Positions 8,630 to 16,432 of a stretch of DNA of 24,027 nucleotides are shown piece after piece. Position 1 is the stretch's first letter, and each line of letters begins with the position of its first letter. The notes under the pieces were generated by a model, which worked only from the letters and a program-made list of their open reading frames with translations, was not told the DNA's origin and did not search any database. Origin of the DNA: Dissophora ornata (Eukaryota; Mortierellomycota; Mortierellomycetes; Mortierellales; Mortierellaceae); NCBI GenBank assembly GCA_025201705.1, contig MU617087.1, forward strand, positions 1 to 24,027, given 5' to 3'. A program made the translations under genes and the position numbers.

Positions 8630-10686
8630 CTATTTATTAATGGCTCGCGTTTTGGGGCTGCTTTTCGGTGTATTTAGAGTCTTTGGAGTGGAGACGAATT
8701 CATCGTCTGGTTCACTCGACTCTGACACATCAAATAGTTGATGGAAAAAAACCTCGTCCCTGACATGCTTAGCCGCTTCATAAGCAGACTCTACCTGTCG
8801 TAAACGTTCACCTAGAACCAACAACTCTTTGATGAGCAGAAGGATAGTGTTGATCCCCTTGTTCTTGAGTGACTTCGGGATAGTAAAGCTAGACTCGCGC
8901 CGAAAGATACAGTATCGGCCTCTTGTCTTGACTAACGATAAGAACTCGATGTGTAGGCCAGACTGCAGCAGACCAAGGACTTCGATGTCCATCGTAACCT
9001 GCCCTGGTCGTGTGCATGACTTCAGTAGATGGTCAAGCATATCCTTGGAGAGTTTGGCTAGTTTCCGTGCGTCGACAAGGGCTTTTGATCCCGAATATCC
9101 TTCATCATCCTTACCAACCTCTATTGCCCCATATTCGACTTTCGACAATCGGCTCGCAAATATCCCATCAATCTTACGCCCCATTGCTTTGCGCGTGTCC
9201 AAATCACGGCCATCGTTCTTTCTGTACGACGACGACGTTGAACACTTCTCACCCCTCACTAACTTGATCCCTTTCATATCTCCAAGGAGTCCGTCCACCA
9301 GTCCGTTCCAGATCCGAAGTGCAAACCAAGCCTCACTTTGTTTTTCGTGAATTTCCGCTGAACGTGCTTGGTATACTCGCCAGATCTCCAGGATTGCGCA
9401 ATGCACAGCCATCCTGAAGTCCTCCTCCTCAGTTTGGCTCCGTTGATCATTTTTGCACTGCGTTTCCTGAGGTTCTAGAGTGAAACTTCCAATTCCTTCC
9501 TCCCCTTCTTTCTCGGGCCCCTCTTCCTCCTCTTTCCATGTCCATCCTTTTCGCAGCCGATTCCGCAGTGAAGCGTCGTCGAGTGAATACTCTAGAAGAA
9601 TTTGCTTCTTCCATCGAGGCAGTTCTGGCTTCTTGGGTTTTGCGAAAAAGCACGACTCCACTTCCTCACGATCAGTTTTGGGGAAGAGTTCCAGCAGCCG
9701 GTTGTTCCTCTGGTCCCATATGAAAGAGTGCAAGGCCGTCTCAACCTTCAATGTCATCGTATATCTGTGGAGAATTGCATCGAAATCTGTTCCGCTCTTC
9801 AAAATCCACGATTCTCCGTCCCGAAAGTTCCGTTCAAAGTCTGAGCGCATTCTTGATATGGCTCCTGGACTCAGTGAGGAAACGCCACTGGATGTTGCTG
9901 ATGTGTCGGGTACAGGCTTGGAGGTAGATGATGTTGATGATGGCGTCGATGCCCCTGACGATGGTGTTGACGATGATGTCGGTGCTGCCGATGATGACAC
10001 TGGTGATGGCGAAGGGACCCTGGGGTTTGCTTTTTGCGGTCAAAGTTTATGAAGGAAGTTAAAGATCGGTGCAATTGTTTCAGTTGTACTATTCCCCCTT
10101 CGCAATAGCGATACATACCCGTTTCTTGATCAACCATACGATTTTCTAAAAAAAAATAGATGAGGTTAGGGTCTGCACAGCGCGCTTCATGGCTATTTGA
10201 CGCAGCAGCACAGCAACAGTCCAAAGTACCTCTTCGCTTTTTTAACTTGTGCATCACCTCTCGAGAGGTGCCACGCCACTGCTCCAGGGTTTGGTCCTCT
10301 AGTTCTGACTCCCATTCCAATAGCTTGCCATCAGAACATAGATCTCGAACTGCGGGACAGTCCATTGGTTGGGCACTACTTGCGGCGTCTCGGACATATT
10401 GGAGACCAGATTGTCTGAATTCCTTGATCCATTGATTCCATTCCCTGACAGCTTCCTTTAATTGGTGTGGGCTAAACTGCCGGTATTGAAAGTACTCTAC
10501 ACTGCTAAACTGAACTCGTCCTGTTAAATGCAAAAAATATCCAGCTCCCGCTCTTTTTGGGTTGATGGTGTTCTGCCAGGCTGATAAATCTTTCATCCTG
10601 GGGGTATTGGTTGAGGATGGGCGACAGGACTCCAGTTTTTTTTTGGCGTCAAGTTTAAGTCGAAGTGCGCAACAGGACTCCTGCAT
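8630..10686 (-). CDS. Uncharacterised 617-aa protein with a PD-(D/E)XK-like motif, fungal lineage-expanded family
   Basis: Three exons: 10686-10230, 10145-10119 (a 27-nt microexon) and 9999-8630. Donors GTACTT and GTATGT, a CTAAC branch site and matching phases support the joins (1854 nt in total). The N-terminal part (VEYFQYRQFSPHQLKEAV, WNQWIKEFRQSGLQYV) is probably helical. A Ser/Thr-rich linker follows at about 162-205, then an acidic stretch (KEEEEGPEKEGEEG). Around residues 437-460 it reads GRKIDGIF ... KVEYGAIEVGK ... GSKALVDARKLAKLSKDML, then VLGLLQSGLHIEFL. I associate this with large, uncharacterised families in Mortierella and Rhizophagus. The D and E-x-x-K spacing is compatible with a PD-(D/E)XK nuclease fold, but that is inference. 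No P-loop or transposase partner is present. The start could instead be the later ATG at about 10596. Confidence 0.7.
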
Positions 10687-10888
10687 GGCAGAGCAATGCC
10701 GAATATTTGCACGTGATATAGGTGACGCATCAAATTGATTGATTGAGTGGTCAAAATTAGAATGCTCATTGCATACACAACCCGATTCTCATGATTCTTG
10801 CGATTCTCGCTGCATCCAATCTGGATACCATAAGGTAAAGTAGCCTGTACTCCCCCAACACTTCTCTCAAGATTGAGTATTCGGTATT
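10687..10888. other. Upstream flank of the 617-aa gene
   Basis: Short AT-rich stretch before the minus-strand gene. I see no clear TATA box, CT tract or other gene. Confidence 0.3.
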
Positions 10889-11143
10889 GTCGGCTCGCCC
10901 CCCTTGTCCAATAGTTCTTCATTGCACCTAGCAGCTTTTTGCCGGGAGCAATTGGATTGCTGGGCGCGGGGAAGGGTTACTCCATCAAACGCCAGGCGGG
11001 CCTCCACTAAAGAGATGCTTGGGACTCAAGGGCCCATATCATGTTGCTATGGCTCTTGTTCTCATTCACCTTTGAGGCCCGCCAGCTCTCAGCTACCTGC
11101 CTGCCTTGTGAGGGTGGTCTGAAGAGTGCCGGTTGATGCAGAG
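10889..11143 (+). repeat. Imperfect direct repeat, copy 1 (about 255 bp)
   Basis: Aligns in the same orientation with 11231-11492. Shared words include CCCCCTTGTC, TCAAACGCCAGGCG, GCTATGGCTC, GGCCCGCCAGCTCTC, CTTTGTGAGGGT/CTTGTGAGGGT and GAGAGTGC/GAAGAGTGC, in the same order and at similar spacing, about 343 bp apart. Overall identity looks like roughly three quarters by eye. It holds no credible gene; frames in the two copies give similar but Ser/Leu-rich translations with stops. Origin unknown. Confidence 0.75.
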
Positions 11144-11230
11144 ACTTTACTTATAGACAATGAACGCACATACACAAGTGTCCGGTCATCTGTCCTTGCT
11201 TTCAGAGCAGTACTCGTTTCTTTTTCCGTT

Positions 11231-11492
11231 AAGCCGACCCGACCCCCTTGTCTAGCAGCTCTCGTTGTGCACCTCGCAGCTCTGTGTTAGGTGTACTTGG
11301 GACTGCTGTGTGCGGGGTCAGGGTAACACCGTCAAACGCCAGGCGAGCACCCATTTAAGGGCTGATTGGGAATCAAGAGACCATACCGCTCTAGCTATGG
11401 CTCCTATTCTCATTTACCTTTGGGGCCCGCCAGCTCTCCACTTCCCGCCCGCTTTGTGAGGGTTGTCTGGAGAGTGCTGGTTGACGCTGAGG
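11231..11492 (+). repeat. Imperfect direct repeat, copy 2 (about 262 bp)
   Basis: The partner of 10889-11143, separated from it by about 87 bp of non-repeated sequence. The strongest blocks are AAACGCCAGGCG and the GC-rich GGCCCGCCAGCTCTC. It lacks terminal inverted repeats and an open frame conserved between copies, so it may be a local duplication or two members of a dispersed repeat family. Confidence 0.75.
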
Positions 11493-11787
11493 CATCACCT
11501 TCAACACAGAACGTCAGGTCACATGCTGACGGTCTTCGTGTTTGCATCAAATGCACTTCGTGGTGATATGTCTACCCACCCTAGTAATGCATAAGGATCT
11601 GCTGCTACGATCTAACCCAAGGTCTTTTTGATTTTTGTTGCTCAACGAGATTTCACTGGATAGAGCGGAGCCGACTTATGAATTCAAGGCAGTAGAAATG
11701 GAGCTTCGCATCTGGCGTTTCCCGCTAGGAGTGCTGTTTATTTGTCACTTCGTTTCCCACTATGTTTTGGCAAAGACCACTGCCTCT
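11493..11787. other. Unassigned sequence in the accessory interval
   Basis: I see no supported gene or structured element here. A T-homopolymer run sits just to the right (about 11798-11812), at the 3' end of the minus-strand gene remnant. Confidence 0.3.
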
Positions 11788-12905
11788 TTATTTCTGTTTT
11801 TTTTTTTTTTTGTTCCGCATGCACTGCCGTGCCAATCGAGTTGTTTTCTTGTCAAATACGGTGTCGCCAACATGAATACCTTCATTCTGTGCGTGAACGA
11901 TGTACATTTCCGCGACAGCAACAAGCATTTGGTCAACAATAGCACTTGCAGAATGAAGAGTATCAGCAGACGATGGTGACATAGATGCAAGTTCCAGAAC
12001 TATCAATAAACATATTTGAAACTGCAAGATATCATGTAGTCTCTGACTGCCGCTCTTTGATGCCAGCCATTCAGCTGCTTGGATTTTCACGGTATGTGCG
12101 AGAAATCATACAGAGCACCTAGTCCTTCGTGGCCTCGCCTCTTTAGCGCTGAGAAATAGCGCAAACCGTTTGTGGTTACTGCGTGAATCTCTTCGCAAAG
12201 AGCACAAGCCGCTTGCGAAAAGCAGCATTGGCACAAGTAGCACACATGCTGGCTCACAGAGCTTGCAAGTACTTTACCGACTCGCCATTCGCCATTCTTA
12301 TCGTCTTTCCACTGACCATTGGTACAATCAGTTTATCATTGGGGGTTTGGAACTTTCTCAACGCTTTTAAAAAAATGATGTTGCGAAAGCTGTTATCAGA
12401 AAGGTTGGTCCTGAGTGCCGTAAGTCCGAGTCCCACCTTACTGACTAATTGTTCGGATTTGGTAGATGTGCCTGGATGCACAGGCGTGAACGTGCTATTG
12501 CTACTAATGTTGATATTTCCTCCTGCTTTCGCATTCCTGTCAATGAGCCTGCGGAATGTCCTTGTAGCGTGCGAAGGCCTCTGGGTGCTGTGTAACCTGG
12601 AGATCATAGCTTGAAGAAAGGCAAGGTGGTCAAGATCAACTGGTTGTTCTGCTGTCCTGATCCGCTCCGCTGTTTTTCCTCCGCCCTCAACAAAACTTGG
12701 CTTTGTCTCTGAGATTGCCGCCGCTGGCAGTAATCGTATGGTCCAATATGGCGAGTGATACATAGGCGGGATTAAGATATATCGCGAGAGCCACGACTTT
12801 CGCAATATCTTCGAGGGGCCACAAGTCCTTAATAAATGCGTCCAAGTTTCGGCGCAATTATCGCGCTTGTTCCGTGGCCAAGGAGTCAGGAGCCACAAGC
12901 ATGGT
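11788..12905 (-). pseudogene. Degenerate minus-strand gene remnant, family not recognised
   Basis: Protein-like segments lie in order on the minus strand but in different frames and with stops between them. First, 12857-12690 reads LRRNLDAFIKDLWPLED, IAKVVALAIYLNPAYVSLAI and TASGGNLRDKAKF. Its frame is preceded directly by TAA (12860-12858) and closed by TGA at 12687. Second, 12720-12254, in another frame, contains EQPVDLDHLAFLQAMISRLH and SNSTFTPVHPGTS. Third, 12090-11788 contains LHDILQFQICLLIVLELASM and VDQMLVAVAEMYIVHAQ. The pattern of amphipathic helices looks like a large cytosolic helical protein. Introns could account for some breaks, but the immediate TAA upstream of the best segment argues for decay. 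I cannot name the family. Confidence 0.35.
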
Positions 12906-12997
12906 GTGGAGCCTGGGATAGATCAGCAAAACTGTTGGGTGACCGACTTGACCTGCCAACTGTGGTAATATCCCGTTGAGAATTGTGTACGATTTAG

Positions 12998-13543
12998 GAA
13001 GAGCTCTGTTTTGGTACCTTGCACAAGTCTACAGGAGCTAGAGGTACTACGAAACTGGCCTATGTAATGGACAAAGTGATAATATGGGTTTCGCGACGAT
13101 TCCAACTATTCTTCTTATGCGAGTGCGACGCCTACACCACGACTGAGTGATCCAGGATTCCGCACGAGATTCATATGGCGAGGCATGAAGGAAACGACGT
13201 CGATAGGCCGACAGAATTCTCTTGGATATTTGGACCCCATGTTTTGAAAGTAGTCTATTGGCTGCGGAATGGGATAGCGGCAGCGGGTATTGCAATTCCA
13301 CCAGTGGCACATTTTAAGATCATGGATGTCATCGATAGTATTGAGGTGGACGCTAACAATGGAACGATAATTGAAAATGAAGGCAATATCGAAGTCAAGA
13401 TCGGATCCAAGATCAAAGCGAAGAGTTTCTGTAAGACGACATCCATGCGCGAGGGGCACAAGGACTCGAGATTTCTCTGCAATGGGACGCAACCAATGGC
13501 GATTTTCAAGCATTGGCGACGGCTGCTATCAAGGCCAATATAG
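12998..13543 (+). pseudogene. Broken fragment of a lineage-expanded fungal protein family, in-frame TGA
   Basis: In one frame it reads ...SRRFQLFFLCECDAYTTTE, a TGA stop at 13148-13150, then SRIPHEIHMARHEGNDVDRP, TEFSWIFGPHVLKVVYW and IAAAGIAIPPVAHFKIMD, ending at TAG 13543. I recall the block 'FRLYFLCECG...PHEIHLA.HEGYDL.RPTEFF' followed by a hydrophobic helix and PPLAHLK from many uncharacterised Mortierella-type proteins, so the plus strand is the coding one. The internal TGA, another stop just upstream (TAG 12995-12997) and an abrupt end next to the right inverted-repeat arm mark it as a remnant. An intron spanning the TGA (acceptor ...CCAG at about 13154) is the alternative, but no good donor is evident upstream. 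Confidence 0.5.
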
Positions 13544-13829
13544 TCAATCCTACAATAGACGGGGAGAAAGAAAAACAGAAAAAAACTTGCAGCACTGATC
13601 TTGCGTCACCACAATCAGGCATTTCACCACCTTTTGGGTCCAAGCGAAGAGTGTATGCTGCGAAGATTCGTACAGACAGGCTATTAGTACGTGTAAATAT
13701 ATCAAGCGCAAGAATATCGATCGAGTAGAATGCAGAAAACCAGGGTTTATTATATGAAACTAGATGTGGCGTGATGTGATATTGTACAATTGAGTGATGA
13801 ATGCTTGTGAAAATGTAGAGAACATCCTT

Positions 13830-14009
13830 TTAGCGGATGTAGGGACCAGCCGAGGCATTAGGCATCGCCTTCTTGTGGAGCATTAGGAGGGCCTGGTCTA
13901 GCGTCATCGTGTTTGCTGGGCGTTGCTCATGCATTGACGATCGAGGAGTAGCAGCTGGAGATGCAGAGGCAGAGGCAGATTGGCTCTTGGAAGACTTGAA
14001 GAAGGCCAT
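13830..14009 (-). CDS. Small protein B2 (59 aa), twin of B1
   Basis: Single exon. It begins MAFFKSSKSQSAS, has a SASASPAATPRSSMHEQRPA linker, then MTLDQALLMLHKKAMPNAS and a terminal GPYIR. It has the same length as B1 with only conservative changes and no indels, in contrast to the noisier flanks, which argues for a functional protein. TATAAAAG lies at 14161-14154 on the minus strand, about 145 bp before the ATG, as in B1. Its 3' flank still aligns with that of B1 for about 245 bp. Function unknown. Confidence 0.82.
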   Translation of the reverse strand: MAFFKSSKSQSASASASPAATPRSSMHEQRPANTMTLDQALLMLHKKAMPNASAGPYIR

Positions 14010-14718
14010 GGTTGATGAATGTATGAGTGAGTGAGTGCTTGTGGGCTTGGATGGAAGTAATTGCTTGGTAGCTTGGTAGCTTAGTGCTTTGTTGCTTTGT
14101 TGGTTGGTTGTTGGTTGAGTGAAGAGAGAGTTGAAGACAAGCAGAAATGATCTCTTTTATATCACTTTTCGGCTATCTATAATCTATTCTTGGCGTGCAA
14201 CCGTTCCCTTTGACTAATCCTGTGAAGCATGGACCATTCTGCACAGAAGATCAACATCGTGGAGGAGTTCCAAGAAGCGCACGGCACTTTCTTGGGAAAA
14301 TTCAGCGGTGCCTGAAAATTCTTTAAAATTTTTAACATGATATCAATGCGCGAATTAATTTCGACCGTCGATTTGGATCAGTCGTGCACAAATAAGGTCC
14401 ACTTGGATGGCTGCCAAGAATGGAAGTCAAAGTGTGCAGCCAAGCAATGCCGAGAATGCTTTCTGTTTGTGTGTGTGGAGCTCGGAAAAGCATCGCAATG
14501 CATGGCATCACACTTCACGGCATGGATGGCTGATTACTTGATTTCAAAAGTAGACGCGTTTAAAACTTTGTATAAATACTTCCAGAGAGGTGCTCCATTT
14601 CCCTCATCACCACTCAACAGCTTCAACAACTTCGGCTGCAAACTAACAAACGCTTCCAAGCATCCAATCAACAAGGCAGCACTCACCTAGTCAAATCATC
14701 ACCCCACCCACTAAAAAC
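14010..14718. promoter_or_regulatory. Shared bidirectional promoter between small genes B2 and A2
   Basis: A 709-bp region that mirrors 7441-8116, with TATAAAAG (14161-14154, minus) for B2 and TATAAATA (14571-14578, plus) for A2. The CA-rich B leader with the doubled AGCTACCA is kept. It differs from the left copy mainly by the 30-bp insertion at 14379-14408. Confidence 0.75.
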
Positions 14719-14892
14719 ATGGCTCTTTTCAAGTCCTCCAAGAACCAGTCCGCTTCGGCCACTACTACTCCCCGATCTTCGATGAACGAGCAGCGTCCCG
14801 TACAAGTCATCAAGATGACGCAAGACCAGGCTCTCGAGATGCTCCACAAGAAGGCAATGCCTAATGCATCCGCTGGCCCATTCATCCGTTAA
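14719..14892 (+). CDS. Small protein A2 (57 aa), twin of A1
   Basis: Single exon. It begins MALFKSSKNQSASATTTPRS, then has MNEQRPVQVIK, MTQDQALEMLHKKAMPNAS and a terminal GPFIR. The coding region is close to identical to A1, while the sequence directly after the stop codon no longer aligns, so the duplication boundary or loss of constraint falls at the gene end. There are no introns, cysteines or transmembrane segment. Divergent partner of B2. Confidence 0.82.
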   Translation: MALFKSSKNQSASATTTPRSSMNEQRPVQVIKMTQDQALEMLHKKAMPNASAGPFIR

Positions 14893-14966
14893 ACGGCCCC
14901 TAACTTTACGCTAAACGATCCCTTGCGCTGTACTATATCATTGTAACCATATCAAATAAACAAATA

Positions 14967-15179
14967 GTGCTACTTCTTAACCTTCTACGCAGTCCCTACT
15001 TCGGTGCCCTGGTTGATAACTGGGAACGCCTTCAATTGCCCTATATGACAATCGATGTTGAGGCTCACCCCCAATATGAGTTTTTGATGACGCGTCCAAG
15101 CCAGGACGGTGCATTGTGGTGTGATTACACGCTAAATAAGAACATATTCAGCCCTCCAGGTCAAGAGGACACCGGATAA
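14967..15179 (+). other. Possible gene fragment beside the right repeat arm
   Basis: An open frame reads like ordinary protein: SPYFGALVDNWERLQLPYM, TIDVEAHPQYEFLMTRPSQD, GALWCDYTLNKNIFSPP. It begins after a possible splice acceptor (CTACGCAG, 14984-14991), but I see no matching upstream exon because small gene A2 ends 75 bp before it. It could be the tail of a gene cut off when the repeat arm arrived, or chance. I do not recognise a family. Confidence 0.25.
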
Positions 15180-15708
15180 TGAGACACAGGGAGACATGAA
15201 TGTGTGCCATAATGATCAGCAGTCTCCCAAGCAAAGCGCGTCGTTTCCCGCTTTCCCCAGGTCCGGAACGTATCCAGGAGGAGTCTCCCGGTTCTTTCCT
15301 ACAAATCACCGCGGGATTGGTTGGGCGGTGAATGAAAGCAAATTCATAGGAGCGAGTTGTTTCTCGTTCCTGATCCAGAAAGGGATTCTTGTCCAGAGGG
15401 TGTTGCTCCATTTCGGAGTGCGCTCTGTGCTGTTGCTGATTTAAAGTCCAGCTGGGACACAATTGAAAATTCACATCGCTGGCACTGGCCACGACGTTCC
15501 ACTGTGCCTGTCCGTCAACCCCAACGTCGCTTATCTCTTAGAAACAAAAAGTTTGATAAAGAAAAGTAAGTTGTCGGGCCCATTCACGACGAATATAAAT
15601 ACCGACCAAGTTCCCAAGAAAAAGAAGCAAAATATACAAACACAATCAATCGCACAAACACTGACATTCAGACAAAACACCTCTCAACACTCTCCAATCA
15701 TCATCATC
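15180..15708 (+). promoter_or_regulatory. Upstream region and TATA box of the 69-aa gene
   Basis: TATAAATA at 15594-15601 lies 115 bp before the start codon. It is followed by an A/C-rich leader with CAAACAC and ATCATCATC runs, resembling the leaders of the 57-59 aa genes. The part from 15180 to about 15560 has no supported gene; long frames on either strand there lack a start codon in context. Confidence 0.55.
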
Positions 15709-15918
15709 ATGCAGTCTCTCAAGCGCCACTCCAAGAAGAACAGCAACAACAACCCCTGGGCGTCCGTTACCTCCACACCATCTATCTCGCGCCGCAACTC
15801 CACCCACGACAACCGCGCTCGTCTCGTAAAGAGCGACAAGCAGATCAGGGATGAGATGATGCAGATCGTTATGTCCAAGTGCATTCTCGTCCACCCCTCG
15901 CAGCCCTTTGTCTTGTAG
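15709..15918 (+). CDS. Small basic protein C (69 aa), possible distant relative of the A/B family
   Basis: Single exon after a TATA box and clean leader. It begins MQSLKRHSKKNSNNNPW, has a Ser/Thr/Pro linker (ASVTSTPSISRRNSTHD), then DKQIRDEMMQIVMSKCILVH and a terminal PSQPFVL. The plan matches the A/B proteins: a short, very basic N-terminus, a TP-S linker with RRNS, a helix rich in Q/M/K, and an ending of the type S-x-P-F-[IV]. Identity is too low to prove descent. RRNS is a good basophilic kinase consensus. No signal peptide or membrane segment. It stands about 0.8 kb from A2 in the same orientation. Confidence 0.65.
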   Translation: MQSLKRHSKKNSNNNPWASVTSTPSISRRNSTHDNRARLVKSDKQIRDEMMQIVMSKCILVHPSQPFVL

Positions 15919-16432
15919 AAGCTTAGCCCCCCCCAACTCGCTTTTGTGAAAAATCGACTCGTCCCGAGCTGTGAAACGATCCAGCAAGTAACGAAAACAC
16001 ACATTCAACAGCAACAACAATCATGCATACTTCAACAGTTCATGCACCGCTCCTCCGCTCGCCCAGCCTCTGGCTTTCGTGGTTTGAATTCAGTCCGTCG
16101 GAAGACATCTGACAGTTCCTGCGACAACCATCAAGTACGCTTGCGAAATTCCGCCTCCGGCCTGGATAGGAAACCCTCTAATTGAGCCGCAAGTGGACTT
16201 AAAAGTCTCTCGTCCAACAACCTCTCTTGTCCCGCATCGCAATAAATAAAAACAACAGCGACATAATTTGTCTAGAACAGTAACAATTTACAAAAGCAAC
16301 AATTGCTTTTATTGAAGACTGAAACTATCTGCTTGGCATTCTACCTTTCGGCACAATGAAGGGGGTATACTGATAAGTAAGCTATATACAGAAATGTGCG
16401 ACGCGCGCTATTTACAATCGAGATCTCTTGTT
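15919..16432. other. Convergent 3' region of gene C and the 929-aa gene
   Basis: Plus-strand AATAAATAAA near 16242 is a plausible poly(A) signal for gene C, giving a 3' UTR of about 330 nt. A 79-codon frame at 15946-16185 (containing HRSSARPASGFRGLNSVRRK) lies inside this presumed UTR. It could be a second small reading frame or an alternative exon, but it has poor start context. Nothing else is recognised. Confidence 0.35.

Larger units (their letters stand above)
13586..14892 (-). repeat. Right arm of the large inverted repeat
   Basis: Inverted copy of 7267-8541, carrying small genes B2 (minus) and A2 (plus). It is about 30 bp longer in the promoter: 14379-14408 is extra and is bounded by TTGGAT on both sides (14373-14378 and 14403-14408). 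The inner end (13586-13735) is clearly more diverged from the left arm than the genes and promoter are. Confidence 0.85.

Noticed and set aside
12183..12614. Plus-strand 143-codon frame rich in Leu and Val
   Set aside because: It is antisense to the minus-strand gene remnant; the hydrophobic look comes from reading charged helices in reverse complement.
13115..13513. Minus-strand open frame opposite the plus-strand pseudogene
   Set aside because: The plus-strand frame contains family-like blocks (PHEIHMARHEG, RPTEF), so the minus frame is its shadow.
7267..14892. Inverted arms as terminal repeats of a DNA transposon
   Set aside because: No transposase, no target-site duplication and no short terminal motif seen; the arms carry expressed-looking genes and promoters, so segmental duplication fits better.
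15148..15492. Minus-strand 114-codon frame next to gene C
   Set aside because: It has no ATG at its start and no domain, and it overlaps the promoter region of gene C.
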